A stretch of 64,000 bases of DNA from contig JAHDKO010000005.1 in NCBI GenBank assembly GCA_018436855.1, positions 1 to 64,000 of the forward strand. Direction: 5' to 3'. Positions 52,354 to 60,911 of this stretch are shown here, one piece after another (the stretch's first letter is position 1; each line of letters starts with the position of its first letter). The DNA comes from Deltaproteobacteria bacterium. Lineage in GTDB: Bacteria; Desulfobacterota; Desulfomonilia; UBA1062. Both the position numbers and the translations under genes were made by a program. A model generated the notes under the pieces. That model had not been told where the DNA came from. It made no database searches and saw nothing but the letters and a program-made list of their open reading frames with translations.

Positions 52354-53538
52354 ATGGAGAACCGATTTTGGAGAAAGGTTGTTTTGTTTGGCATTATGAT
52401 CGCCGTATCGTGCATGCTTGCGGCCTGCGGCGATGATGACGATGATGATACGCCGGCTGCCCCGGCTTCGAGCGACCAGCCTGCGGAAGGAGACAACGGC
52501 GAGAACCCATCGGACGGGAGCGGGCCTGAAGCCTCGGCCGGGATGCTCGATGCTTACGACTTCGTCATGACCATCCAGGGCAGAGAGCCGTATCTAACGC
52601 TCGTCCAGCCCATCGGCGAAAACGAGAGGACCCTGGTGGTGAGCAACCGGGGAGGAGGGAGCTTCACGGGCACCTACGATCCTGCGGCAGGCGAGCTTGT
52701 CTTCAACGGAGGCTCCACCTTCATTCTCACCACCACCAACTATTGGGGAGATGCCACCCTCGAGAGCTTCCCCATCCTCGTGGAGGAAGACATCGTGTTT
52801 CTGGAGGACTCGCCCGGGGCCCAGGACAATTTTCCCGTGGAAGGCTCGTTTTCGCTCCGCTACGTGGTGAACACCGTGGTGGTCGACTTCGTAAGCGAGG
52901 ACGAGATCCCTGGGGTGAGCATGAGGAGAAATGACGAAGAGCCGGTCTTTTATTCCTTTGACGAGCTGGACGATCTCCTGGACGAGAACGTGATGGTATG
53001 GCAGCAGAAGGCAAGCCTTGCGTATAATGTCCTGGAGTTCCTGGCGGAGCAGGCGATTCTCGCGGCAAGGACCGGTGACGTCATTGTCGGCCGGGCCGCA
53101 GGGCTTGAAGAAAACGGGAGCATCACCTTCACATGCGGCACCTTTCCATCGGATGCCGTCCCGGACCCTTCCCGTACGCTCACCTGGCTCGATGCTGACG
53201 AGAGCGGAGGAATCGGCTCGGGCGATGCGTTCAGGTGGGATTTTGTCTCGTGCTGGACCGATGAGGCGGGTACCCTTATCGACGATCTGATCCATGGGCA
53301 GGTGGACCTGCAGGGATACGTCCAGGACGTGCAGCAGAGAGACGGCATGGACGTTCTTACCCGGTTCGGGTTCGAGCCCGAGGTGCAGACCACTGCCGGC
53401 GTGACCTATACGGATGTCGTCCAGACGGAGATCGAGGAGGAAACCCAGGGCACACTCTCTATCGACCCGAAGAGGACCTATGTTGTGAACGGGGGGTACA
53501 ACATCCTGTTCTCCGAACCGGCTCCTGTGGAACAGTAG
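52354..53538 (+). CDS. Paralogous surface lipoprotein 4 (unknown family)
   Basis: 394 aa, lipobox LAAC with Cys25, then GDDDDDD and a Pro/Ala/Glu-rich linker of about 40 residues. It is the clearest member of the family: GGSFTGTYDPAAGELVF, LVEEDIVF, GSFSLRYVVNTVVVDFV, WQQKASLAYNVLEFLAEQAIL, TFTC (C261), the loop LDADESGGIGSGDAFRW (D280-W295), SCW with C300, HGQVDLQGYVQDVQQRDG, and YVVNGGYNILFSE. The ATG at 52354 has AAAGGAGG 7 bp upstream. A terminator follows at 53590. No enzymatic motif is seen; a structural or binding role at the cell surface is a guess. Confidence 0.78.
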   Translation: MENRFWRKVVLFGIMIAVSCMLAACGDDDDDDTPAAPASSDQPAEGDNGENPSDGSGPEASAGMLDAYDFVMTIQGREPYLTLVQPIGENERTLVVSNRGGGSFTGTYDPAAGELVFNGGSTFILTTTNYWGDATLESFPILVEEDIVFLEDSPGAQDNFPVEGSFSLRYVVNTVVVDFVSEDEIPGVSMRRNDEEPVFYSFDELDDLLDENVMVWQQKASLAYNVLEFLAEQAILAARTGDVIVGRAAGLEENGSITFTCGTFPSDAVPDPSRTLTWLDADESGGIGSGDAFRWDFVSCWTDEAGTLIDDLIHGQVDLQGYVQDVQQRDGMDVLTRFGFEPEVQTTAGVTYTDVVQTEIEEETQGTLSIDPKRTYVVNGGYNILFSEPAPVEQ

Positions 53539-53853
53539 AAGCCGGAGGCGCGGGATACTTCAACCTCGACCGGAAGTGAAACCACATGTGGCTGCCGGGG
53601 TCCCACATCAGCCCGGCAGCCTTCTGTTCACCCTCTTCTCGTCACCCGCCCGGGTGTGCCGTTCGCTCTTTTTTCAGTGATCGGACTCTGCCGAGATGGG
53701 ATCATCTGAAATCCTGTTTCTTGGGATGCTTCATGGGGCTCGCCCCTTCGAGCCGGTAGCTTTTTCCTGTTCACAGGTGTATTATCAAGGATTATCCGGC
53801 AGAGGCCGCAGAGGCGATCCGTTCGTCTCCGGCCTTGGAGGGAGACGGATTAC
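53539..53853. other. Intergenic region with the lipoprotein 4 terminator
   Basis: 315 bp. It holds the terminator at 53590-53628 and a TATTAT at 53780-53785 that has no TTGAG partner at the right spacing. Promoter of the following kinase not clearly seen. Confidence 0.45.
53590..53628 (+). terminator. Intrinsic terminator of lipoprotein 4
   Basis: GGCTGCCGGG (53590-53599) pairs with CCCGGCAGCC (53612-53621), 10 bp perfect, with a 12-nt loop, then TTCTGTTC. It closes the lipoprotein cluster. Confidence 0.7.
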
Positions 53854-55737
53854 ATGATATCGAAGAGGAGACTGATCACAGGGCTCACCCTGCGGCTCGA
53901 GCTCTACATCAACCTCATCGTGCTCCCCCTGGCCGTGTATTACGGCACCATTGCCGGGAGGTACGAGGGGGAGAAGCTCGTCTATCTCATCGTCTCCGCC
54001 TTCATAGCCGGCCTGCTCGCCACCCTGTTCGGCGCCTCGGTGAGGGTCTGGAAGCTTTCCCGCATCCTGGGTGCGCTGGAATCGCCCGGGGAAGACTACG
54101 CGGCGGTCAAGCTCAGGCTCCTGTCATACCCCCGCACCGAGAGCACGGTCATCATCTTGAGGTGGGTGTTCGGGCTTCTGTGCTGCTACCTCATCATGAG
54201 GGCCTTCACCCCGCTGAGCTGGCTGGAGACGCTGCCGGTCTTTTTCGTGCTCATCCTGTGCATCCCCATCAATGGCGTCATATCCTACACCACGACCGAG
54301 CACCTCCTGGCGCCCGTGCTCATGGACGAGCGGATCAGGGGGATCTATCTTCCCCCGCACATGTACAAGCCCTTCAGCGTCTCCCTGAGGACCGTGTTCA
54401 TCGTGGTCTCCGTGCTCATCATCCCGCTGGTCACCCTGGGACACTTCCTGTTCGTCTCGCACCTGCTGTCCATGCACTTCACCGATCTGTACTTCCACGT
54501 GTTCATCATCCTCTCCCTCTCCCTGGCGGCCATTTTCGTCACGGTCTACGAGTCGAACGCCGGGATCCGGTCCGGGCTCATGATGACGGTCAGGAACCTG
54601 GCCGAGCTCGAGAAGGGGAACCTGAACGTGGAGCCCATACCCCTGCTCACCAAGGGCGAAATCGGGATCATCAGCCAGTATGTCAATATCCTCGCCCTTT
54701 CCCTGCGCAACTCCGAGGAGATGTTCTCCAAGGCCTTCCGCTCCTCCCCGGTGGGCATCGTCATCTGGAAGATCGACGGGGGCTACTTTCTCAACGTGAA
54801 CGAGAGCTTCACCAAGATATCCGGCTATACCCGGGCCGACGTGGTGAACAGCACCATCGGTGACGTGGGTCTGTTCCGCAGCAGGGACGACTACGACCGG
54901 ATGATCAACGTCCTGGTGGGGCAGGGCAAGGTCAGGGGCTTCGACACGGAGCTGAGCACCCGCTCGGGCGAGATCCGGACGGTCACCATCTCCGCTGAGG
55001 TGATCATGCTCTGGGACGAACCGTGCATGATCGCGACCATCGAGGACGTCACGGAGAAGAAGATCCTGGAGCGCGAGATCCTGAGCATCGGCGAGCGGGA
55101 GCGGCAGAAGATCGGGCAGGACCTCCACGACGACCTGGGGCCGCACCTCATCGGGATCGAGGTGATGAGCGAGCTTCTGAAGAAAAAGCTCGAACAGCGG
55201 ATCGTTCCCTCGGCGGACGAGGTGGAAAAGGTCCGCTTCCTGATCGAGAAGGCCATCGAGAAGACGAGGCGGCTCTCCCGCGGGCTATGCCCGGTATTTC
55301 TGGCCGATCACGGCCTGGAGTCGCTTCTGCAGGAGATGGCCTCGAACATCCGTGAGGTCCACGGCATCGCCTGCGTCTTCCGGTACGACCGCTCGATCCT
55401 GGTGGACGACATCTCGGTGTGCACGCATCTCTACTCCATCGTGCACGAGGCGATCCACAACGCCATCCGGCACGGCCGCGCGGACCGTATCGAGATCGAG
55501 CTGTGCTACGACGGCTGCACGGTCACGCTCACGATCACTGACAATGGAGGCGGCATGAGCAGCCTGGAGCAGCCCCAGGGCATGGGGCTCAAGATCATGA
55601 ACTTCCGGGCCGCCATGATCGGGGCCGAGCTGGAGATCGACAGCGCTCCCGGGAGAGGGACCCGGGTCGCACTGTCGTTCCGTCACGACGACCACCAAGA
55701 GGGGGAGCCGCTGCAAAAGGCGGAGAATGGATCATGA
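53854..55737 (+). CDS. NarL-type membrane sensor histidine kinase with PAS
   Basis: 627 aa. Six or so membrane segments at residues 10-240 (TLRLELYINLIVLPLAVYYG, ILRWVFGLLCCYLIM, LSLSLAAIFVTVYESN), then a HAMP-like stretch, a PAS domain (about 285-405, SSPVGIVIWKIDGGYF), HisKA_3 with the phospho-His in IGQDLHDDLGPHLIGIE, and HATPase (DNGGGM, GMGLKIMN). This class pairs with NarL/FixJ-type regulators, and one follows with a 4-bp overlap (ATGA). The signal is unknown; the AOR operon downstream is a likely target. The ATG at 53854 has GGGAGACGG about 9 bp upstream. Confidence 0.9.
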   Translation: MISKRRLITGLTLRLELYINLIVLPLAVYYGTIAGRYEGEKLVYLIVSAFIAGLLATLFGASVRVWKLSRILGALESPGEDYAAVKLRLLSYPRTESTVIILRWVFGLLCCYLIMRAFTPLSWLETLPVFFVLILCIPINGVISYTTTEHLLAPVLMDERIRGIYLPPHMYKPFSVSLRTVFIVVSVLIIPLVTLGHFLFVSHLLSMHFTDLYFHVFIILSLSLAAIFVTVYESNAGIRSGLMMTVRNLAELEKGNLNVEPIPLLTKGEIGIISQYVNILALSLRNSEEMFSKAFRSSPVGIVIWKIDGGYFLNVNESFTKISGYTRADVVNSTIGDVGLFRSRDDYDRMINVLVGQGKVRGFDTELSTRSGEIRTVTISAEVIMLWDEPCMIATIEDVTEKKILEREILSIGERERQKIGQDLHDDLGPHLIGIEVMSELLKKKLEQRIVPSADEVEKVRFLIEKAIEKTRRLSRGLCPVFLADHGLESLLQEMASNIREVHGIACVFRYDRSILVDDISVCTHLYSIVHEAIHNAIRHGRADRIEIELCYDGCTVTLTITDNGGGMSSLEQPQGMGLKIMNFRAAMIGAELEIDSAPGRGTRVALSFRHDDHQEGEPLQKAENGS

Positions 55738-56396
55738 GCGAGACAAGCAAGACCAAGACAAGGATACTGATCGTGGAAGATCACGAGATCTTCCGCCTGG
55801 GTATCAGGGAGCTCATCAATCACGAGCCCGACCTGTGCGTGTGCGGCGAGGCCGACGATGTGGCCACGGCCCGCAGGCTCATGAGCGAGACCGGCCCCGA
55901 TATGGCCATCATCGACATCACGCTCAAGAACAGCAACGGCATCGATCTCATCCGGGAGGTGAGTGACTCGGGCAAAGACGTGCTGGTCCTCGTGCTCTCC
56001 ATGCACGACGAGCTCCTCTATGCCGAACGCTCGCTGCAGGCAGGGGCGAGGGGGTACATCATGAAGCAGGAGACCTCGCGGTCCATCGTCAAGGCCATCC
56101 GGCACATCCTTGAAGGCGGCATCTACGTGAGCCCCAATATCATGGAAAACCTCCTGAGCAGGGTGAGGGCAGGGCAGGACCCCCTGGAGAAATCACCGCT
56201 TAAGAGCCTCTCGGAGCGGGAGTTCACGGTTCTGCGGATGATCGGCGAGGGCAAGGCCACGGGCGATATCGCCGAGACCATGTGCCTGAGCGTGCGCACC
56301 ATCAGCACCTACCGGGAGAGGATCAAGGAAAAGCTGGGGCTGAAGAACGCCGCCGAGCTGGTCCGCTATGCGGTGCGCTGGGTGGAGGAAAACTGA
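55734..56396 (+). CDS. NarL/LuxR-family response regulator
   Basis: 220 aa. Receiver domain with ILIVEDHEIFRLG, phospho-Asp in MAIIDITLKNSNG, and conserved Lys in GYIMKQETS. C-terminal LuxR HTH: LSEREFTVLRMIGEGKATGDIAETMCLSVRTISTYRERIKEK. Overlaps the sensor kinase by 4 bp, so co-translated. It sits 138 bp upstream of the AOR gene, which it may activate. Confidence 0.95.
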   Translation: MSETSKTKTRILIVEDHEIFRLGIRELINHEPDLCVCGEADDVATARRLMSETGPDMAIIDITLKNSNGIDLIREVSDSGKDVLVLVLSMHDELLYAERSLQAGARGYIMKQETSRSIVKAIRHILEGGIYVSPNIMENLLSRVRAGQDPLEKSPLKSLSEREFTVLRMIGEGKATGDIAETMCLSVRTISTYRERIKEKLGLKNAAELVRYAVRWVEEN

Positions 56397-56534
56397 AAAC
56401 CCCTGTAGCAGGTGCTCCTACACGGCGCTGCATCCTGCTGGTACGCGAGAATCCGCTGCCCCCCGATTGCATGAACGCCTGCGGTCGCTTATTCTATTAT
56501 TCTTGTATACTTCTGTCAAAAGGAGGCCGTCGCC

Positions 56535-58397
56535 ATGGCTGGTGGATATGTGGGTAAATTTCTCAGGGTAAACCTGACTGAAGGCTCGTGGAGCGATTTC
56601 ACCCTCGACGACGATACCCTCGAGCGGTTCATCGGCGGGAGCTGCCTCGCGGCAAAGCTCTTCCTCGACCAATACCCCCTGGATGCCGACCCCCTCTCCC
56701 CGGAAAATCCCCTGATGATCATGACCGGTCCCATGGTGGGGAGCGGCTTCCCCGGCACCTCGCGCTTTTCCGTCTGCGCCAGGTCACCACAGACCGGCAT
56801 CTGGGCAGAGTCCGCGTGCGGGGGCACCTTCGGACCCGATCTCAAACGAGCGGGATACGACGGCGTGGTCATCGAGGGAAGGTCACAGGGCCCCGTCACC
56901 CTGACCATCGACGACTCCGGGGTGAGAATTTCCGATGCCTCCTCCCTGTGGGGCAGGGACATCTACGAGGTCACGGATGAGCTCAAGGCTTTAGACAAGT
57001 CCGTCAAGGTGCTGGCCATCGGCCCTGCGGGTGAAAACCTGGCACGGATCGCAGCCATCGGCAACGACAAGGGGCACTTCAGCGGCAGGGCAGGCCTGGG
57101 AGCGGTCATGGGCTCCAAGAACCTCAAGGCCGTGGTGGTGAGGGGAACATCCGCAAAGGCGGCCAAGGCGGACGACGCAGGGTTCAAGCTCGCCATGAAG
57201 GCCGCCATGCAGGAGATCAAGGATTCCGCCCTGGCGGAGGGGCTCCACATGATGGGCTCCGACGCCAACATGGACCTGGGCATGGTCACCGGCGACGTGC
57301 CGGTGAAAAACTGGACCTCGGGCGGGGAGTTCGACCTGGCGTCGAACCTGAGCGGACCCACCATGCGCGAGAAGTATCTCACCAAGGCCCATGCCTGCAC
57401 CAACTGCCCCATTGCCTGCAAACGGGTGGTCAAGGTGGACGGCGGGCCGTTCGCCACTGAAGAAGGCCCGGGTCCTGAGTACGAGACCTGCGCAGTGTTC
57501 GGCACCATGCTGATGAACCCGGATCTCACGGCCGTGATCAAGGCAAACGAGCTCTGCAACCGCTACGGCATGGACACCATCAGCTGCGGCTCGGCCGTGG
57601 CGCTCGCCATGGAGCTCTATGAAAAGGGCGAGATCACGAAAGACCGGCTGGGCGGGCTCGATCTCTCCTGGGGCAACATGGACGCCGTGCTCGAGCTGGT
57701 CAGGCAGACGGCATACCGCGAGGGGTTCGGGGACATCCTGGCGGACGGCGCGGTCCATGCGGCCCGCAGGCTCGGCGGGAGCGCCATGGACGCCGTGGTG
57801 CACGTCAAGGGGCTCGAGGCGCCCATGCACGACCCGCGCGGCTTCCACGGCATGGGGCTCGCCTACATGATGTCCAACCGGGGCGCGTGCCATCTCCAGC
57901 ACTTTGTGCTGGCCACCGAGCAGGGCATGGCCTCCTGGCCGCAGCTCTTCGACATGAAAGACGACTACGAGGGAACCACGAGCGTGGGCAAGGCTATGCT
58001 CGTGTACAATTCCGAGAACTACGGCATCCTGGCCAACTCGCTGTCCATTTGTCACTATGTCGCCTATTCCATCCGGCCAGAGACCCTGCGCGATGCCTTC
58101 AATGCGATCACCGGTTTCGGGTTCGACTTTGCCGGCCTCCTCTCCACAGGCATGCGCGACTGGACCCTGAAAAGGGGCTTCAACAACCTGCTGGGCATCT
58201 CGAAAAAGGACGACATCCTGCCCAAGCGTATCATGACGGCCCTGGAGGAAGGCGGGGCCGCCGGGTCGGTGCCGGATACGGACCTGCTTCTGAAAGAGTA
58301 CTATGCACTGCGCGGGCTCGATGAAAGAGGGTTCCCGAAAGAGGATGTGCTCGTTCGGCTCGGGCTGAACGAATTGAAAGAGCGGCTGTACCGATAA
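56535..58397 (+). CDS. aor: Aldehyde ferredoxin oxidoreductase (tungsten/molybdopterin)
   Basis: 620 aa. Uses ferredoxin to interconvert carboxylic acids and aldehydes at a bis-pterin tungsten (or molybdenum) centre. The [4Fe-4S] cluster cysteines C288, C291 and C295 are in CTNCPIACKR, with the fourth candidate at C506 (LSICHY). The N-terminal RVNLTEGSW and GPMVGSGFPGTSRFSVCARSPQTG segments, and the pterin-region GRAGLGAVMGSKNLKAVVV, match the family. GAGGCCGTCGCC before ATG includes an AGGAGG-like AAAGGAGG. A SCP2-like gene follows by 25 bp, then an iron alcohol dehydrogenase, suggesting acid to aldehyde to alcohol conversion. Confidence 0.95.
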   Translation: MAGGYVGKFLRVNLTEGSWSDFTLDDDTLERFIGGSCLAAKLFLDQYPLDADPLSPENPLMIMTGPMVGSGFPGTSRFSVCARSPQTGIWAESACGGTFGPDLKRAGYDGVVIEGRSQGPVTLTIDDSGVRISDASSLWGRDIYEVTDELKALDKSVKVLAIGPAGENLARIAAIGNDKGHFSGRAGLGAVMGSKNLKAVVVRGTSAKAAKADDAGFKLAMKAAMQEIKDSALAEGLHMMGSDANMDLGMVTGDVPVKNWTSGGEFDLASNLSGPTMREKYLTKAHACTNCPIACKRVVKVDGGPFATEEGPGPEYETCAVFGTMLMNPDLTAVIKANELCNRYGMDTISCGSAVALAMELYEKGEITKDRLGGLDLSWGNMDAVLELVRQTAYREGFGDILADGAVHAARRLGGSAMDAVVHVKGLEAPMHDPRGFHGMGLAYMMSNRGACHLQHFVLATEQGMASWPQLFDMKDDYEGTTSVGKAMLVYNSENYGILANSLSICHYVAYSIRPETLRDAFNAITGFGFDFAGLLSTGMRDWTLKRGFNNLLGISKKDDILPKRIMTALEEGGAAGSVPDTDLLLKEYYALRGLDERGFPKEDVLVRLGLNELKERLYR

Positions 58398-58422
58398 AAA
58401 ACCATTACAGGAGGTTTATACG

Positions 58423-58851
58423 ATGCCGATAAAAGCCATGACCCAGGAGTGGATGGATGCCTACAAGGCCGCCATCCAGGCAGATCCGGAGTACAAGGGC
58501 CTCGCCAAGGACTGGGAGGGCAGCGTCTCGCTGGTGGTCAATCCCGACCCCGCCAAGAACGTGCCCGAACCCATCTATCTCTTCATGGACTACTGGCACG
58601 GCGATGTGGGCGACTTTGTCGTGTGCGACAAGGAAAAGGCCGACAGTGCCAAGTTCGTCATGACCGGGGATTATGCCCGCTGGAAGCAGGTGGCCTACAA
58701 GGAGCTCGATGCCACCAAGGCGCTTCTGCAGGGCAAGCTCAAGATGAAGGGTGACCTGCCCTATGTGGTGAGGAACATCAAGACCGTCAACAAGGTCATC
58801 GATATTTTGGGCAGGGTGGATACGCTCTGGCCCGATGATGATCACAAGTAG
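58423..58851 (+). CDS. SCP2-like sterol/lipid-binding protein, copy 1
   Basis: 142 aa, single domain. WMDAYKAAIQADPEYKGLAKDWEGSVSLVV, then FVVCDKEKADSAKFVMTGDYARWKQ and the final GKLKMKGDLPYVVRNIKTVNKVIDILG follow the SCP2 (sterol carrier protein 2) pattern. Such proteins bind acyl chains or other hydrophobic molecules. No signal peptide, so cytoplasmic. ACAGGAGG lies 8 bp before ATG. It lies 25 bp after the AOR gene, so it probably delivers or shelters the AOR substrate. Confidence 0.75.
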   Translation: MPIKAMTQEWMDAYKAAIQADPEYKGLAKDWEGSVSLVVNPDPAKNVPEPIYLFMDYWHGDVGDFVVCDKEKADSAKFVMTGDYARWKQVAYKELDATKALLQGKLKMKGDLPYVVRNIKTVNKVIDILGRVDTLWPDDDHK

Positions 58852-58880
58852 GGAACACCCTGTTTTCCACCCATGCCTGT

Positions 58881-58899
58881 CCGGCACGAAAGGTGCCGG
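58881..58899 (+). other. Hairpin between SCP2-like and alcohol dehydrogenase genes
   Basis: CCGGCAC-GAAAG-GTGCCGG, 7-bp perfect stem, loop of five. No T-run follows. Could attenuate or stabilise the mRNA end. Confidence 0.4.
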
Positions 58900-59094
58900 C
58901 GGGAAATCTTCGCTTGGGGATGTTTCCGTCCGGCCCCACCTGCACGAGCGAACCTGTACGCGAAACCTCCTTTGCGTGCGCTGCAGAGGATAAAAAGGGT
59001 GCGGTCACATTCCCGTTGAAAGTGTTTTCGTTTGAAGCCGGGTGGGAGGGCTTGCCCTGGGATCCATATCATTGATCAGAAAAAGGAGTGCAGT

Positions 59095-60258
59095 ATGGCA
59101 TATGATTCCGATTTGTCATTCAATTATTTCGGGCCCACCAAGATCGTCTTCGGGGCCAATGCCGCCAGGGACGTGGATATCGAGATGGGGACCCTTGGCG
59201 GGACCAGGGCCGTGGTGGTGACGGATCAGGGCATTATCAAGGCGGGTCTCGTGGACGGCATCACGGCCTGCCTGGGCGGCAGGTGCGCGGGCGTGTTCAG
59301 CGACGTGCCCCAGGACACGGGCGTGGAGGTCGTGAACGCAGGCGCCGAGTTCGCCCGGAAGAACGGTGCGGACATCGTGGTCAGCGTGGGGGGCGGCAGT
59401 GTGATCGATACGGCCAAGGGCATGTGCATCCTCCTGACCGAAGGCGGAACCTTGCGGGATTTCAACGGGGTTCAGCTCCTGAGCAGGCCGCAGACACCGC
59501 ACATGGTCATACCCACCACCGCGGGCACGGGAAGCGAGGTCACCAATGCGGCGGTGATCATGGACAAGGAAATGGGCCAGAAAAGACTTTTGGTGGAGAA
59601 CTTCAATGTTCCCCGCATGGCGATCCTGGACCCGAAGATGACGGAGAAGCTCCCCCCCCTCCTGACCGCGAGCACGGGCATGGACGCCATGACCCACGCG
59701 GTGGAGGCTGTCCACAGCATCCCGCACGAGCCGCTCACCGACGGGCTTGCCCTGCATGCGATCCGGCTTCTGTACAAGTATCTGCCCGTCTGTGTGGAGA
59801 ACGGCTCCGACCTCCATGCCCGGGGCCAGGTGCAGATCGCGGCCACCATGGCGGGCTGGGCGTTCGGTAATGCCATGGTGGGCATCGTGCACGCCATGGC
59901 CCATTCCATCGGCGCGGTGGCCCATGTGCCCCACGGCATCGCCAACGGCATCCTGCTGCCCGATTGCATGGAGTTCAATCTGGAGGATGCCGCGGACGGG
60001 TACGCCATGGTCGCCGAGGCCTTGGGCGTCCGGGAAAAGGGCATGGGCGATTCAGATGCCGCCCAGGCGGCGATCCGGGCCATGAGGGAGTTCACCCGGA
60101 AGATCGGCCATCCGCAGAAGCTCTCCGAGATGGGGGTCGGCGGGAAAGATATCGAAAAGGCGGCCGACATGAGCCTCTCGGACGGCTCCATTGTCAACAA
60201 CCCGAGGATCGTGATGGACTCCGCAGAGGTTCTGGAGATCTTCCGGAAGAATATGTAG
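59095..60258 (+). CDS. Iron-containing (group III) alcohol dehydrogenase
   Basis: 387 aa NAD(P)-dependent alcohol dehydrogenase. GGGSVIDTAKG binds NAD, and TAGTGSEVTNAAV is the family signature. Iron ligands are D197, H201 (MDAMTHAVEA), H266 (VHAMAHSIG) and H280 (VPHGIANG), with spacing as in FucO. Reduces an aldehyde to an alcohol or the reverse. The start at 59095 has AAGGAG 5 bp upstream; the frame upstream to 59032 lacks one. Third gene of the AOR cluster; ends at a strong terminator (60269). Confidence 0.95.
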   Translation: MAYDSDLSFNYFGPTKIVFGANAARDVDIEMGTLGGTRAVVVTDQGIIKAGLVDGITACLGGRCAGVFSDVPQDTGVEVVNAGAEFARKNGADIVVSVGGGSVIDTAKGMCILLTEGGTLRDFNGVQLLSRPQTPHMVIPTTAGTGSEVTNAAVIMDKEMGQKRLLVENFNVPRMAILDPKMTEKLPPLLTASTGMDAMTHAVEAVHSIPHEPLTDGLALHAIRLLYKYLPVCVENGSDLHARGQVQIAATMAGWAFGNAMVGIVHAMAHSIGAVAHVPHGIANGILLPDCMEFNLEDAADGYAMVAEALGVREKGMGDSDAAQAAIRAMREFTRKIGHPQKLSEMGVGGKDIEKAADMSLSDGSIVNNPRIVMDSAEVLEIFRKNM

Positions 60259-60268
60259 GAGGCAACCG

Positions 60269-60307
60269 GCAGGGGCCGCGATGATACCCCGGCCCCTGCT
60301 TTTTTTT
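60269..60307 (+). terminator. Intrinsic terminator after alcohol dehydrogenase
   Basis: GCAGGGGCC (60269-60277), 13-nt loop, GGCCCCTGC (60291-60299), then eight T (60300-60307). Ten base pairs after the dehydrogenase stop and 20 bp before the next gene. Confidence 0.88.
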
Positions 60308-60326
60308 CAAGACAGGAGATCTGTGC

Positions 60327-60749
60327 ATGACAGACAATGCGATTATCGAAAACCGCGCTCAAGAGGTCCCCTTTTCCCATGTCCTGAGCGAGCTGCTGGA
60401 GACGAACGTGAAGCAGAACCCCCACAAGCTGAAGACCTTCCAGGGCCTCTACGGCGTGGTGGGCATCGATCTGAAAGACATCGAGGCAGCCGTCACGCTC
60501 GTCTTCTCGGGCGGAAAGGCCAGGATAGAGCAGGGCATCGTCGGCAGGCCCGACATCGTCATCAAGACGGATTCCGACAAGGTCATCGGGCTCAACTCCA
60601 TCAGCATCAGGTTCGGCCTGCCCTATTACTTCGACGAGGCGGGCATGACCGTGCTCAGGCAGATCCTCTCCGGAGAGATCAAGGTGCAGGGCATGTTCGC
60701 GCACCCCGTCATTCTCACGAAGCTCACCAAGATCATGTCGGTGATGTGA
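60327..60749 (+). CDS. SCP2-like domain protein, copy 2
   Basis: 140 aa. The core FQGLYGVVGIDLKDIEAAVTLVFSGGKARIEQ, DIVIKTDSDKVIGLNSISI and the C-terminal GEIKVQGMFAHPVILTKLTKIM are SCP2-like, but the N-terminus differs from copy 1. Probably binds a hydrophobic ligand. ACAGGAG lies 13 bp before ATG. It follows the alcohol dehydrogenase terminator, so it may have its own transcript or rely on readthrough. Confidence 0.65.
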   Translation: MTDNAIIENRAQEVPFSHVLSELLETNVKQNPHKLKTFQGLYGVVGIDLKDIEAAVTLVFSGGKARIEQGIVGRPDIVIKTDSDKVIGLNSISIRFGLPYYFDEAGMTVLRQILSGEIKVQGMFAHPVILTKLTKIMSVM

Positions 60750-60769
60750 GGACCCTGCGAGAAGGGTCC
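60750..60769 (+). other. Stem-loop after SCP2-like gene 2
   Basis: GGACCCT-GCGAGA-AGGGTCC, 7-bp perfect stem directly after the stop codon. No T-run. Confidence 0.4.
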
Positions 60770-60911
60770 GCGCATTCTGCCATCCTCACGGCGCTCGCCG
60801 GGATCGTGCCGGTTATGTGGGGATCTTCAAGGGTTCGCGCGCCCGGCGCCTGGTACCCGGGCCGGGCCGATCCGCCGGCAGGGGGGGCGGTTGGCCCTCG
60901 CTGACAGAGGA

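Noticed and set aside
53780-53785. TATTAT before the NarL-type kinase as a further member of the promoter set
   Set aside because: No TTGAG at the required spacing; the nearest similar sequence, TTCGAG, is 26 bp away.
56495-56500. TATTAT before AOR as a fifth member of the promoter set
   Set aside because: The bases 16-17 bp upstream are not TTGAG; a TTGCAT lies 22 bp away, which is too far.
58852-59094. Extended start (59032) of the alcohol dehydrogenase
   Set aside because: The ATG at 59095 has AAGGAG at good spacing and matches the family N-terminus.
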